From Sphingomonas sp. CL5.1 (lineage in GTDB: Bacteria; Pseudomonadota; Alphaproteobacteria; Sphingomonadales; Sphingomonadaceae), in the NCBI RefSeq assembly GCF_013344685.1, contig NZ_CP050137.1:1058001-1122000 (forward strand): a DNA stretch of 64,000 bases, in the 5' to 3' direction. The position numbers and the translations under genes are program-made. Below, piece after piece: positions 26,496 through 34,800 of this stretch; within the stretch, counting starts at the first letter, position 1, and each line of letters begins with the position of its first letter. The notes beneath the pieces were generated by a model. The model made no database searches. It was given only the letters and a program-made list of their open reading frames with translations, and was not told the DNA's origin.

Positions 26496-26641
26496 TGTCC
26501 GGAAATGCGCCGCGGGCGCATTTCGCGGTACCAGCCCGCTCCCCCGCCCCGCCTCCCATCAAGGATATACTGAGTGGGAGGCGGGGCGGGGGAGCGGGCT
26601 GGCGCCGCCCTGAAATTCGCGAAAGAGCGCATTTCCAGACA
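26496..26641. repeat. Nested large inverted repeat in ogt-tlpA intergenic region
   Basis: A perfect 28-base inverted repeat (arms 26531-26558 and 26575-26602, 16-base loop) sits at the centre. Its arms are strand-biased: the left begins CCAGCCCGCTCCC and is C-rich. A second pair, TGTCCGGAAATGCGC (26496-26510) with GCGCATTTCCAGACA (26627-26641), matches at 14 of 15 positions and encloses it. The element fills most of the 216-base gap between tlpA and ogt, both minus strand. It could be a strong terminator, a REP/MITE-like element, or both. No terminal target duplication was obvious. Confidence 0.8.
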
Positions 26642-26645
26642 AGGC

Positions 26646-27242
26646 TCAAAGCGCCTCGTCGATCAGCTTGCGCGTCGCGGGGGCGGTCCAGTCCATCGCG
26701 CCGGAGACGCGCCACACCTCGCGCCCGTCGGCGTCGAACAGGATCGTCGTCGGCAGGTTGACGCGATAGCCGAGGCTCAACTGCATCTCGGGATCGGTAT
26801 AGGGCTTCAGGCTGTGCAGCCGGCGCGCGGCGACGAAGGGCGCGACCTTCTCCGGCTGCATGTCCTGGCTGACCGCCACCACCTTCACCCGGTCGCCGAG
26901 TTGCGCCGCCAGCGTGTCGAGGCTCGGCAGCTCCTTGACGCACGGCGCGCACCATGTTGCCCACAGGTTGAGCAGCACCGGCTTGCCGTGGAAGCTCGCC
27001 AGCGTGACCGATTCGCCGCCGGGGGCGTGGAACGACGCGCCGATCGCCTTCGCGCCATGTTGCGCGCGGTCGATCTTGCCGCTTTCGCCTTGCGCGGGCG
27101 GGGGCGCGGCGACCATTTCGTCGGGCGCAATCGCATTGTCGGCCGCTGCGGTCGCTTGCCCGGCGGCGGCCCTTTGCCTATCGCAGCCGCCGGCCGTGAG
27201 GGCCAGCCCGAGGAGAAAGACGATCGCCGGACGCGAAGCCAT
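26646..27242 (-). CDS. TlpA-family thiol-disulfide lipoprotein
   Basis: This thioredoxin-fold protein probably reduces periplasmic or envelope disulfides (cytochrome c maturation or copper-protein assembly are family roles). The 198-residue product begins [20 protein letters not shown], a lipoprotein signal with Cys20 as likely lipid site. An Ala/Pro-rich spacer follows, then the thioredoxin domain (about 60-195) with [20 protein letters not shown] (CxxC at about 98/101) and the cis-Pro region [10 protein letters not shown]. Its ATG and the argH ATG are in one CATG, so the two genes diverge with no intergenic space. A TTG 12 bases upstream (27254) is an alternative start that would overlap argH. 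Confidence 0.9.
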   Translation of the reverse strand: MASRPAIVFLLGLALTAGGCDRQRAAAGQATAAADNAIAPDEMVAAPPPAQGESGKIDRAQHGAKAIGASFHAPGGESVTLASFHGKPVLLNLWATWCAPCVKELPSLDTLAAQLGDRVKVVAVSQDMQPEKVAPFVAARRLHSLKPYTDPEMQLSLGYRVNLPTTILFDADGREVWRVSGAMDWTAPATRKLIDEAL

Positions 27243-28620
27243 GAGCGGTTCCAATCAGATGTGGGGCGGGCGGTTCGCCGAAGGCCCCGCCGCGGTGATG
27301 CGTGAGATTAACGCCTCTATCCCGTTCGACAAGCGGATGTGGCGGCAGGACATCGCCGCCTCGAAAGCGCATGTCGCGATGCTGGCGAAACAGGGCGTGG
27401 TGAGCGCGGCCGACGCGGCGGCGATCAGCGCCGGGCTGGACGATGTGGCGGCGGACTATGCCGAAAACGGCGTGCCCGATGACCTGACGCTCGAGGACAT
27501 CCACATGCTCACCGAGGCGCGACTCGCCGAGGCGATCGGGCCGGTCGCGGGGCGGCTGCATACCGCGCGCAGCCGCAACGACCAGGTGGCGACCGATTTC
27601 CGCCTGTGGGTGCGCGACGCGATCGACCAGACGCTCGACGCGCTGGCGGCGCTCGACGCGGCGCTGCTGGCGCGGGCGGAGAGCCACGCCGGCGATGTGA
27701 TGCCGGGCTTCACCCACCTGCAATCCGCGCAGCCGGTGACGCTGGGCCATCACCTGATGGCCTATCACGAGATGATCGCGCGCGACGCCTCGCGCTTCCG
27801 CGACGCGCGGGCGCGGATGAACCTGTGCCCGCTCGGCTCGGCGGCGCTGGCCGGCACCGGCTTCGCGCTCGACCGGCAGGCGACGGCGACGGCGCTCGGC
27901 TTCGACGGGCCGACGCGCAACTCGCTCGACGCGGTGTCCGACCGCGATTTCGCGATCGAATATCTCACCTGCGCCGCGCAATGCTCACTCCATCTGTCGC
28001 GGCTGGCGGAAGAGTTCGTGCTGTGGGCGTCGCAGCCGTTCGGCTTCGTCAGCCTTTCGGACCAATGGTCCACCGGCAGCTCGATCATGCCGCAGAAGCG
28101 CAACCCCGACGCCGCCGAGCTGGTGCGCGGCCATGCCGGGCGCATCTCCGGTTGCCTCGTCAGCCTGATGGTGACGATGAAGGGCCTGCCGCTCGCCTAT
28201 TCGAAGGACATGCAGGACGACAAGCCGCCGGTCTTCGAGTGCCACGACCTCTTGGGCCTCAGCATCGCGGCGACGACCGGGATGATCGAAAGCGCCACCT
28301 TCCGCACCGACCGGATGCGCGCGCTGGCCGAGAGCGGCTATGCCACCGCCACCGACCTTGCCGACTGGCTGGTGCGCGAGGCGAACGTGCCGTTCCGCGA
28401 GGCGCACCACATCACCGGCCGCGCGGTGGCGCGGGCGGAGGCGCTGGGCGTGACGCTCGACAAGGTGCCGCTCGCCGACCTCAAGGCGATCGACGCGCGG
28501 ATCGACGATCGCGTCTATTCGGTGCTGTCGGTCGACGCCTCGGTCGCCAGCCGTACGAGCTTCGGCGGCACCGCGCCGGACAATGTGCGCGCCGCGATCC
28601 GCGCCGCGCGGGGAGAATGA
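27241..28620 (+). CDS. argH: Argininosuccinate lyase
   Basis: ArgH splits argininosuccinate to arginine and fumarate, the last step of arginine synthesis. The 459-residue product has [59 protein letters not shown], and the fumarase-superfamily signature [21 protein letters not shown]. The ATG at 27241 overlaps the divergent tlpA start (CATG), so its promoter must lie in the tlpA coding region. The stop overlaps a possible start of the downstream lipoprotein. Longer upstream frames (from 26860) are antisense-like through tlpA and rejected. Confidence 0.98.
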   Translation: MSGSNQMWGGRFAEGPAAVMREINASIPFDKRMWRQDIAASKAHVAMLAKQGVVSAADAAAISAGLDDVAADYAENGVPDDLTLEDIHMLTEARLAEAIGPVAGRLHTARSRNDQVATDFRLWVRDAIDQTLDALAALDAALLARAESHAGDVMPGFTHLQSAQPVTLGHHLMAYHEMIARDASRFRDARARMNLCPLGSAALAGTGFALDRQATATALGFDGPTRNSLDAVSDRDFAIEYLTCAAQCSLHLSRLAEEFVLWASQPFGFVSLSDQWSTGSSIMPQKRNPDAAELVRGHAGRISGCLVSLMVTMKGLPLAYSKDMQDDKPPVFECHDLLGLSIAATTGMIESATFRTDRMRALAESGYATATDLADWLVREANVPFREAHHITGRAVARAEALGVTLDKVPLADLKAIDARIDDRVYSVLSVDASVASRTSFGGTAPDNVRAAIRAARGE

Positions 28621-28622
28621 CG

Positions 28623-28859
28623 ATGAAACGCCTGGCCGTGCTCGGCTCGCTCCTGCTGCTCGCCGCCTGCGGCCGGGCGCATATGTTGCAGCCGGCGAAG
28701 GGCGACAGCCTGCCGCCCGCGCCCTATGGCGCGGACAGCGAGCCGACCGGCAACCAGCTCATCACCCCGTCCGTCCAGGCGCGCCCGGCGCGTGGCGACG
28801 AATTGCTCACCAACTCTCAGGATCGCCGGTCGGACCAGTTCGACCTGCCGCCAAGGTAA
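28623..28859 (+). CDS. Small lipoprotein between argH and lysA (LptM-like)
   Basis: The 78-residue product has a classic lipoprotein signal MKRLAVLGSLLLLAACGRA, with the lipid Cys at about 17. A short proline-rich body follows (LPPAPYGADSEPTGNQLITP, RPARGDELLTNSQDRRSDQF) and the end is DLPPR. Proteobacteria conserve a small LPAM-type lipoprotein next to lysA, and the E. coli relative LptM (YifL) helps assemble the LPS translocon. The sequence is not close enough to prove that role. The ATG at 28623 has GGGAGA at good spacing; an ATG at 28617 overlapping the argH stop is also possible. lysA follows 2 bases later. Confidence 0.8.
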   Translation: MKRLAVLGSLLLLAACGRAHMLQPAKGDSLPPAPYGADSEPTGNQLITPSVQARPARGDELLTNSQDRRSDQFDLPPR

Positions 28860-28861
28860 AA

Positions 28862-30118
28862 ATGGACCATTTCACGCTGATCGATGGCGCGCTGCATTGC
28901 GAGGGCGTGCCGCTGGAACGGATCGCCCGCGAGGTGGGGACGCCGGTCTATGTCTATTCCGCCGCGACGCTGCGCCGCCATGCGCAGGTGTTCCGCGAGG
29001 GGCTGGAATCCGCCGGGCGGGTGCATCTCGCTTATGCCATCAAGGCCAATCCCAATATCGGCGTGCTGCGTGTGCTGGCCGACGAGGGCTATGGCGCGGA
29101 CGTGGTGTCGGGCGGCGAATTGTCGCGCGCGCTGGCGGCGGGGATGCCGGCGGCGGACGTGGTGTTCTCCGGCGTCGGCAAGACCGATCGCGAGCTGGTG
29201 AAGGGGCTGGAGGCCGGGATCGGCCAGTTCAACCTCGAGCTGGAGGAAGAGGGCGTGGTGCTGGCCGCGCTCGCCCACGCGCGCGGGCTGACCGCCCCGG
29301 CGGTGCTGCGCGTCAATCCCGACGTGGACGCGGGCACGCACGCCAAGATCTCCACCGGCAAGAAGGAGAACAAATTCGGCGTGCCGATCGATCGCGCGCC
29401 GGCGATCTTCGACCGGCTAGCGCCGCTGGAGGGGCTGAACCTGCGCGGCGTGGCGATCCATATCGGCAGCCAGCTCTTCGACCTCGCCCCGCTGGAGGCG
29501 GCCTATCGCCGTGTCGGCGAGCTGGTCGCGGAGCTGCGCGCGCGGGGGCACACGATCACGCATGTCGATCTCGGCGGCGGGCTGGGCGTGCCGTACAGGA
29601 CGCATGACGAGCCGCCCTCGCCGGCCGATTACGGCGCGATGGTGGCGCGCGCGACCGAAGGCTGGGACGTCGAGCTGATGTTCGAGCCGGGCCGCGTCAT
29701 CGCGGGCAATGCCGGCGTGCTGCTGACAGAGGTGATCTGGGTCAAGCCGGGCGTCGTGAACCCCTATGTGATCGTCGACGCGGCGATGAACGACCTCGCG
29801 CGCCCGGCGATGTACGACGCGTGGCACGATTTCTCCGCCGTGCGCCCGAGCGGCGAGACGATGACGGCCAATATCGCCGGCCCGGTATGCGAGACGGGCG
29901 ACACCTTCGCGATGGCGCGCGAGATCGACCGGGTGAAGCGCGGCGACCTCGGCATCTTCCGCACCGCCGGCGCCTATGGCGCGACGATGGCCTCGACCTA
30001 TAACAGCCGCGCGCTGGTGCCGGAGGTGCTGGTGGACGGCGACCGCTATACGGTGGTGGCGGACCGGATCGCCGCCGAGACGATCCTCGCCGCCGAGCGG
30101 GTGCCGGACTGGCTGTGA
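28862..30118 (+). CDS. lysA: Diaminopimelate decarboxylase
   Basis: LysA decarboxylates meso-diaminopimelate to lysine using PLP. The 418-residue product has VYSAATLRRH and HLAYAIKANPN with the PLP Lys at about 61. It also has VSGGELSRALAAG, AIHIGSQLFDL, FEPGRVIAGNAGVL, AGPVCETGDTFA and GAYGATMASTYNSR. Length is normal. Two bases separate it from the lipoprotein; the next gene's GTG overlaps its stop by 4 bases. The run argH-lipoprotein-lysA is a known alphaproteobacterial arrangement. Confidence 0.98.
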   Translation: MDHFTLIDGALHCEGVPLERIAREVGTPVYVYSAATLRRHAQVFREGLESAGRVHLAYAIKANPNIGVLRVLADEGYGADVVSGGELSRALAAGMPAADVVFSGVGKTDRELVKGLEAGIGQFNLELEEEGVVLAALAHARGLTAPAVLRVNPDVDAGTHAKISTGKKENKFGVPIDRAPAIFDRLAPLEGLNLRGVAIHIGSQLFDLAPLEAAYRRVGELVAELRARGHTITHVDLGGGLGVPYRTHDEPPSPADYGAMVARATEGWDVELMFEPGRVIAGNAGVLLTEVIWVKPGVVNPYVIVDAAMNDLARPAMYDAWHDFSAVRPSGETMTANIAGPVCETGDTFAMAREIDRVKRGDLGIFRTAGAYGATMASTYNSRALVPEVLVDGDRYTVVADRIAAETILAAERVPDWL

Positions 30119-30864
30119 CGCTGCCGGCGCTCCCCCTGTTCGTCCGGCTGCACAAGCGGCCGGTGATCCTGATCGGGGCGGGCGAGGCGGCGGAAGCGAA
30201 ACGGCGGCTGCTGGAGCGCGCGGGCGCGGTAGTCGTCGCGGAGAGCGAGGCGGCGGCGCTGGCGATCGTCGTGGATGACGATGCCGCCGTCGCCCGGCTC
30301 AGGGCGCGCGGGGTGCTGGTCAACGCGGTCGATCGGCCGGAATTGTGCGACTTCACCCTGCCGGCGATCGTCGATCGCTCGCCGGTGATCGTCGCGATCG
30401 GCACCGGCGGCGCGTCGGCTGGGCTGGCGGCGGCGCTGCGGCAGCGGCTGGAGGCGATGCTGCCGGCGCGGCTCGGGCGGCTCGCGGATGCGCTCCACGC
30501 CGCGCGCGGCGCGTGGCGCGCGCGTTACCCCGGCGCGGGCGAGCGGCGGCGCGCGATCGGCGCGGCGCTGGCGGCGGGCGGCGCGCTCGATCCGCTGCTG
30601 GACCATGGCGACGCGCCCGATGCGGGGCCATCGCAAGCCGGTGGCGTGGCGGGGATCGTCAGGCTCAGGCTACGTTCCGCCGATCCCGACGACCTCACGC
30701 TGCGCGAGGCGCGGGCGCTCGCCAATGCCGATCGCGTCACGCATCGCCCCGGCGCGCCGCGCGCGATCCTCGATCGCGCCCGCGCCGACGCCGCGCGGAT
30801 CGAATGCGCCGCCCCGCCGTTGGACGCGGCACCAGGCTTGACCGTGGACGTGGAGATGCTGTGA
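30115..30864 (+). CDS. Precorrin-2 dehydrogenase-like protein (CysG N-domain) with vestigial methyltransferase segment
   Basis: The N-terminal region (about 5-150) matches the siroheme-synthase N-domain, which oxidises precorrin-2 with NAD+ and inserts iron. It shows [70 protein letters not shown]. After a dimerisation-like helical part, the last about 70 residues (GIVRLRLRSADPDDLTLREARALANADRVTHRPGAPRAILDRARADAARI) follow the beginning of the uroporphyrinogen-III methyltransferase domain, where VGAGPGDPDLLTL is usual. That domain then stops. The SAM-binding motif is lost, so methylation must come from another protein. It starts with GTG overlapping the lysA stop and ends overlapping corA by 4 bases. 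Confidence 0.8.
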   Translation: MTLPALPLFVRLHKRPVILIGAGEAAEAKRRLLERAGAVVVAESEAAALAIVVDDDAAVARLRARGVLVNAVDRPELCDFTLPAIVDRSPVIVAIGTGGASAGLAAALRQRLEAMLPARLGRLADALHAARGAWRARYPGAGERRRAIGAALAAGGALDPLLDHGDAPDAGPSQAGGVAGIVRLRLRSADPDDLTLREARALANADRVTHRPGAPRAILDRARADAARIECAAPPLDAAPGLTVDVEML

Positions 30865-31811
30865 GCGGATTCGGCTATCGCATCGATGGGGGCAAGGCGC
30901 GCCGCATCACGGTGAAGGAGGCGCTGGACGGCCCGGCCGGCATGGTCTGGGTCCATCTCTCGGTCAATAACGACGAGGCCAAGGCGTGGCTGCGCGACGT
31001 GGCCAAGCTGCCCGAATATCTGGTCGAGGCGCTGACGGCGCAGGAAACGCGCCCGCGCTGCGACGATTACGAGACCGGCGCCTATCTCAACCTGCGCGGG
31101 CGGACCGACGAGGACCTCGACGCGGACCTGCTCGCCTCGGTGCGGATCTGGGCGACCAGGGGGCGCGTGATTTCGGTGACGCGCAAGCATCTCATCGCCA
31201 CCGACATGGTGGAGAAACAGGTACAGGACGGGACGGTGGACGATCCCGGCGACGTCATCGCCGCCTTCGCCACGGCGATCACCAACGACCTCGATCCCGT
31301 CGTGGCGGAGCTGGGCGACCAGATCGACGATTGCGAGCAGGAGCTGGACAGCGACCGCGTCTATGAGCTGCGCCGCCGCGTCACGCACGTCCGCATCGCC
31401 TCGATCGGCTACCGCCGCTTCCTCAACCCGCAGCGCGCCGCGCTGGAGAAGCTGGCGCAGCTTCCCGGCGACTGGCTGGCGACCGACGACCGCGCGCATG
31501 TCGCCGCCGCCGCCGACCGCGCGGCGCGCATGGCGGAGGAACTGGAGGCGATCCGCGAACGCTCCAGCCTGATCCACGAGACGTTGACCGACCTGCGCGC
31601 CGAGCTGATCGACACGCGCAGCCTGATCATCGCGATCGCCGCGATGGTGTTCCTGCCGCTGACCTTCATCACCGGGCTGTACGGGATGAACGTCGCGGGC
31701 CTGCCTTATGCGCAAAAACCGTGGGCATTCGACGCGATCATGGCGATCTGCGCGGCGATCTCGCTCGGCACGGTGGTCTATTTCATGCGGCGGCACTGGT
31801 TCAGGCGATAA
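30861..31811 (+). CDS. CorA/ZntB-family divalent cation transporter
   Basis: This inner-membrane pentameric channel or transporter carries Mg2+, Co2+/Ni2+ or Zn2+. The 316-residue product has a long cytosolic alpha/beta domain (about 1-250) and two C-terminal membrane helices. GLYGMNVAGLPY holds the selectivity GMN motif at about 275-277. The N-terminal domain (VWVHLSVNNDEAKAWL, ETRPRCDDYETGAYLNLRGR) is closer to the ZntB branch, where the metal may be zinc. The GTG start at 30861 has GGAG 7 bases upstream. It is the last of a run from argH. Confidence 0.93.
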   Translation: MSGFGYRIDGGKARRITVKEALDGPAGMVWVHLSVNNDEAKAWLRDVAKLPEYLVEALTAQETRPRCDDYETGAYLNLRGRTDEDLDADLLASVRIWATRGRVISVTRKHLIATDMVEKQVQDGTVDDPGDVIAAFATAITNDLDPVVAELGDQIDDCEQELDSDRVYELRRRVTHVRIASIGYRRFLNPQRAALEKLAQLPGDWLATDDRAHVAAAADRAARMAEELEAIRERSSLIHETLTDLRAELIDTRSLIIAIAAMVFLPLTFITGLYGMNVAGLPYAQKPWAFDAIMAICAAISLGTVVYFMRRHWFRR

Positions 31812-31895
31812 GTAAACAGCCGGAAAACCGCTCTTTTCCACTGGACGCGGCCCCGGTCGCGCCGATAGCCTCCACGCGATCTCGGGAGGATGTGG

Positions 31896-34800
31896 ATGAA
31901 GCTCGCGGCGAAACTGGCCCTGCTCGCGGCCGCGATCGCGCCGGTGGCGGCGCTCAGCGACAATGCGCCGCGCGTGATCCTCGCCCAGCCGGGGATCGGC
32001 GACGGCGCGATCGAGCGCTTCACGATGCGCTTCAGCCAGCCGATGGCGCCGCTCGGCGACCCGCGCGCCGCCGCGCCGGCCAAGGCCGAATGCCCGGTCG
32101 GCGGACAGGGCCGCTGGGTCGACCAGCAGACCTGGGTCTATGAGTTCGAGCACGCGCTGCCCGGTGGCACGACCTGCAGGTTCAACACCGTCGATGGGCT
32201 GAAGAGCGTCGCCGGCTATGCGCTGGCCGGGCCGCAGCGCTTCACCGTCGATGCCGGCGGACCGGTGGCGCGCGCCGTTCTTCCTTCCGGCGGGGGCGAC
32301 GAGATCGAGGAGGACCAGACCTTCCTCGTCGCCGCCAACATGCCGCCCGATCCGCGCTCGGTCGCCGCCAATGCCTATTGCGCGGTGGACGGGATCGGGG
32401 AGAAGATTCCGGTCGACGTGCTGGCGGCCGATCTGCCGGGCAGGCTGATCGGGGAGATGGGCAGCGATCGCTGGGAGGTCAGGAGCTTCCTCGAAAGCGC
32501 CGGCGTCCCGCAGGACATCGCCAAGGCCTCCGCCGCCGACCGCCAGCGCGCGCTGGCGGGCGTGGTCGCGCTGAAATGCCGCCGCAACCTGCCGCCGGGA
32601 CGCGATATGGCGCTGGTGTGGGGCGCGAACATCGCGGGCGCGGGCGGCAAGACCGCCGGGACCGACCAGCGTTTCGACTATACGGTGCGCAAGCCCTTCG
32701 CGGCGCGCTTCGAATGCTCGCGCGTCAATCCGCAGGCGGGATGCAGCCCGGTCGAGAAAGCCTATGTCCGTTTCTCCGCGCCGGTGCCGATGTCCGCCGC
32801 GCAGGCGATCCGCATCGCGCTGCCCGACGGGAAGAAGATCGCGCCGGTGTTCAGCGACGACGACAAGAAGAAGGCGACGATCGCCGACGTCACCTTCGCC
32901 GCGCCGCTGCCCTATGCCACCACGGCGAAGCTGGAGCTGCCGCGGGACGTGAAGGACGAGAGCGGGCGCGCGCTCTCCAATGCCGAGCGCTTTCCGCTCG
33001 ATATCCGCTTCGATCGCGCGCCGCCGCTGGTGAAGTTCGCCGCGCCGTTCGGCATCATCGAGGCGAAGGAGGGCGGCGTGCTGCCGGTGACGGTGCGCAA
33101 CGTCGAGCCGGCGCTGCAGGGCCGCGACATGGCGGTCGGCGGGCAGGCGCTGCGCGTCGCCGACAAGGACGGCGAGGTGGCCGACTGGCTGCGCCGCGTC
33201 TCGTCCGCCGGCGACACCAGTTACGAGACGGTCAAGCGCGGCGGCGAGACGGTCGAGATCAACCACACCGGGGACACCTCGATCCTCGGGAACAAGGGCG
33301 CGCCGCTGAAGGTCGCGCTGCCCGGCAAGGGACGGGATTTCGAGGTGGTCGGCATCCCGCTCGGCAAGCCGGGCTTCTATGTGGTCGAGCTGGCCAGCCC
33401 GGTGCTCGGCCGCGCGCTGCTGGGCCGCGATGCGCCGCGCTATGTCGCGGCGGCGGCGCTCGTCACCAACATGGCGGTGCATTTCAAATGGGGGCGGGAG
33501 CGCAGCCTCGCCTGGGTGACGGCGCTCGACAGCGGCAAGCCGGTCGCCAACGCCAGCGTCACGATCACCGATAGCTGCACCGGCGAACCGCTGGCGCGCG
33601 GCATCACCGATCGCTCCGGCGGCGTGTTCGTGCCGGGCGGGTTGCCCGAGCCGGAGACATACGGAAGCTGCGAGGGCAATTCATCGGCGCATCCGCTGAT
33701 GGTCTCGGCGCGGGCGGGCGGCGATTTCAGCTTCACGCTCACCGCATGGGGCGAGGGCATCCGGCCCTATGACTTCGACCTGCCCTATGGCTATTCGAAG
33801 CCGGAGGACGTGTTCCACACCGTATTCGACCGCGCATTGGTCCGCGCGGGCGAGACGATCCACATGAAGCATATCGTCCGCCGCCCGGTCGGCGCGGGCT
33901 TCACGATCCCGGCGGGCTTCACCGGCACCTTGCGCCTGTCGCATCGTGGATCGGACACCGAATTCGACCTGCCGCTGACGATCGACGCCAACGGCATCGG
34001 CGAGACGCAATGGACCGCCCCCAAGGGCGCGCCGATGGGCGATTACGACCTGCGCGTGATCGACGGCGACCGCACCATCTACACCAACCAGTCCTTCCGC
34101 CTCGACGAATACCGCCTGCCGACGATGCGCGCGACGGTGAGCGGGCCGAAGGGCGCGGTGGTGCGGCCGAAGACGGTGCCGCTCGATCTGTTCGTCGGCT
34201 ATCTCTCCGGCGGCGGGGCCTCCAATTTGCCGGTCGACATGCGCGTCGGCTGGTTCGCGCATCGCGGCAACCCGGACGGCTATGACGCCTATACCTTCGG
34301 CGGTCGCGCTGTGCAGGAGGGCGTGAAGCCGCTCAATGGCGACGGCGAGGAGGACGGCCCGACGCTCCCGCCGACGCAGACGCTCCCCGCTACTCTGGGG
34401 GCGGACGGCACCGGGCGGCAGGTGGTCGAGGTGCCGCAGGGCCTCGACGGCACGACCGACATGACGGTCGAGATGGATTACCAGGACGCCAACGGCCAGA
34501 CGCTCACCGCCGCGCGCACCATCCCGGTGTTCGCCTCGCGCGTGCAGCTTGGCGTCAAGACGGACGGCTGGCTGATGAAGCAGGACGATCTGCGCCTGCG
34601 CTTCGTCGCGCTCGATCCCGAGGGAAAGCCGATCAAGGGGCAGAAGATCAGCGTCGCCTTCTACAGCCGCCAGATATTGACCGCGCGGCGGCGGCTGATC
34701 GGCGGCTTCTACGCCTATGACAACCAGATGCGGACGACGAAGCTCTCCGCCTCCTGCGCCGCCACCACCGACGCGCAGGGGCTGGCGCAATGTGGCGCGA

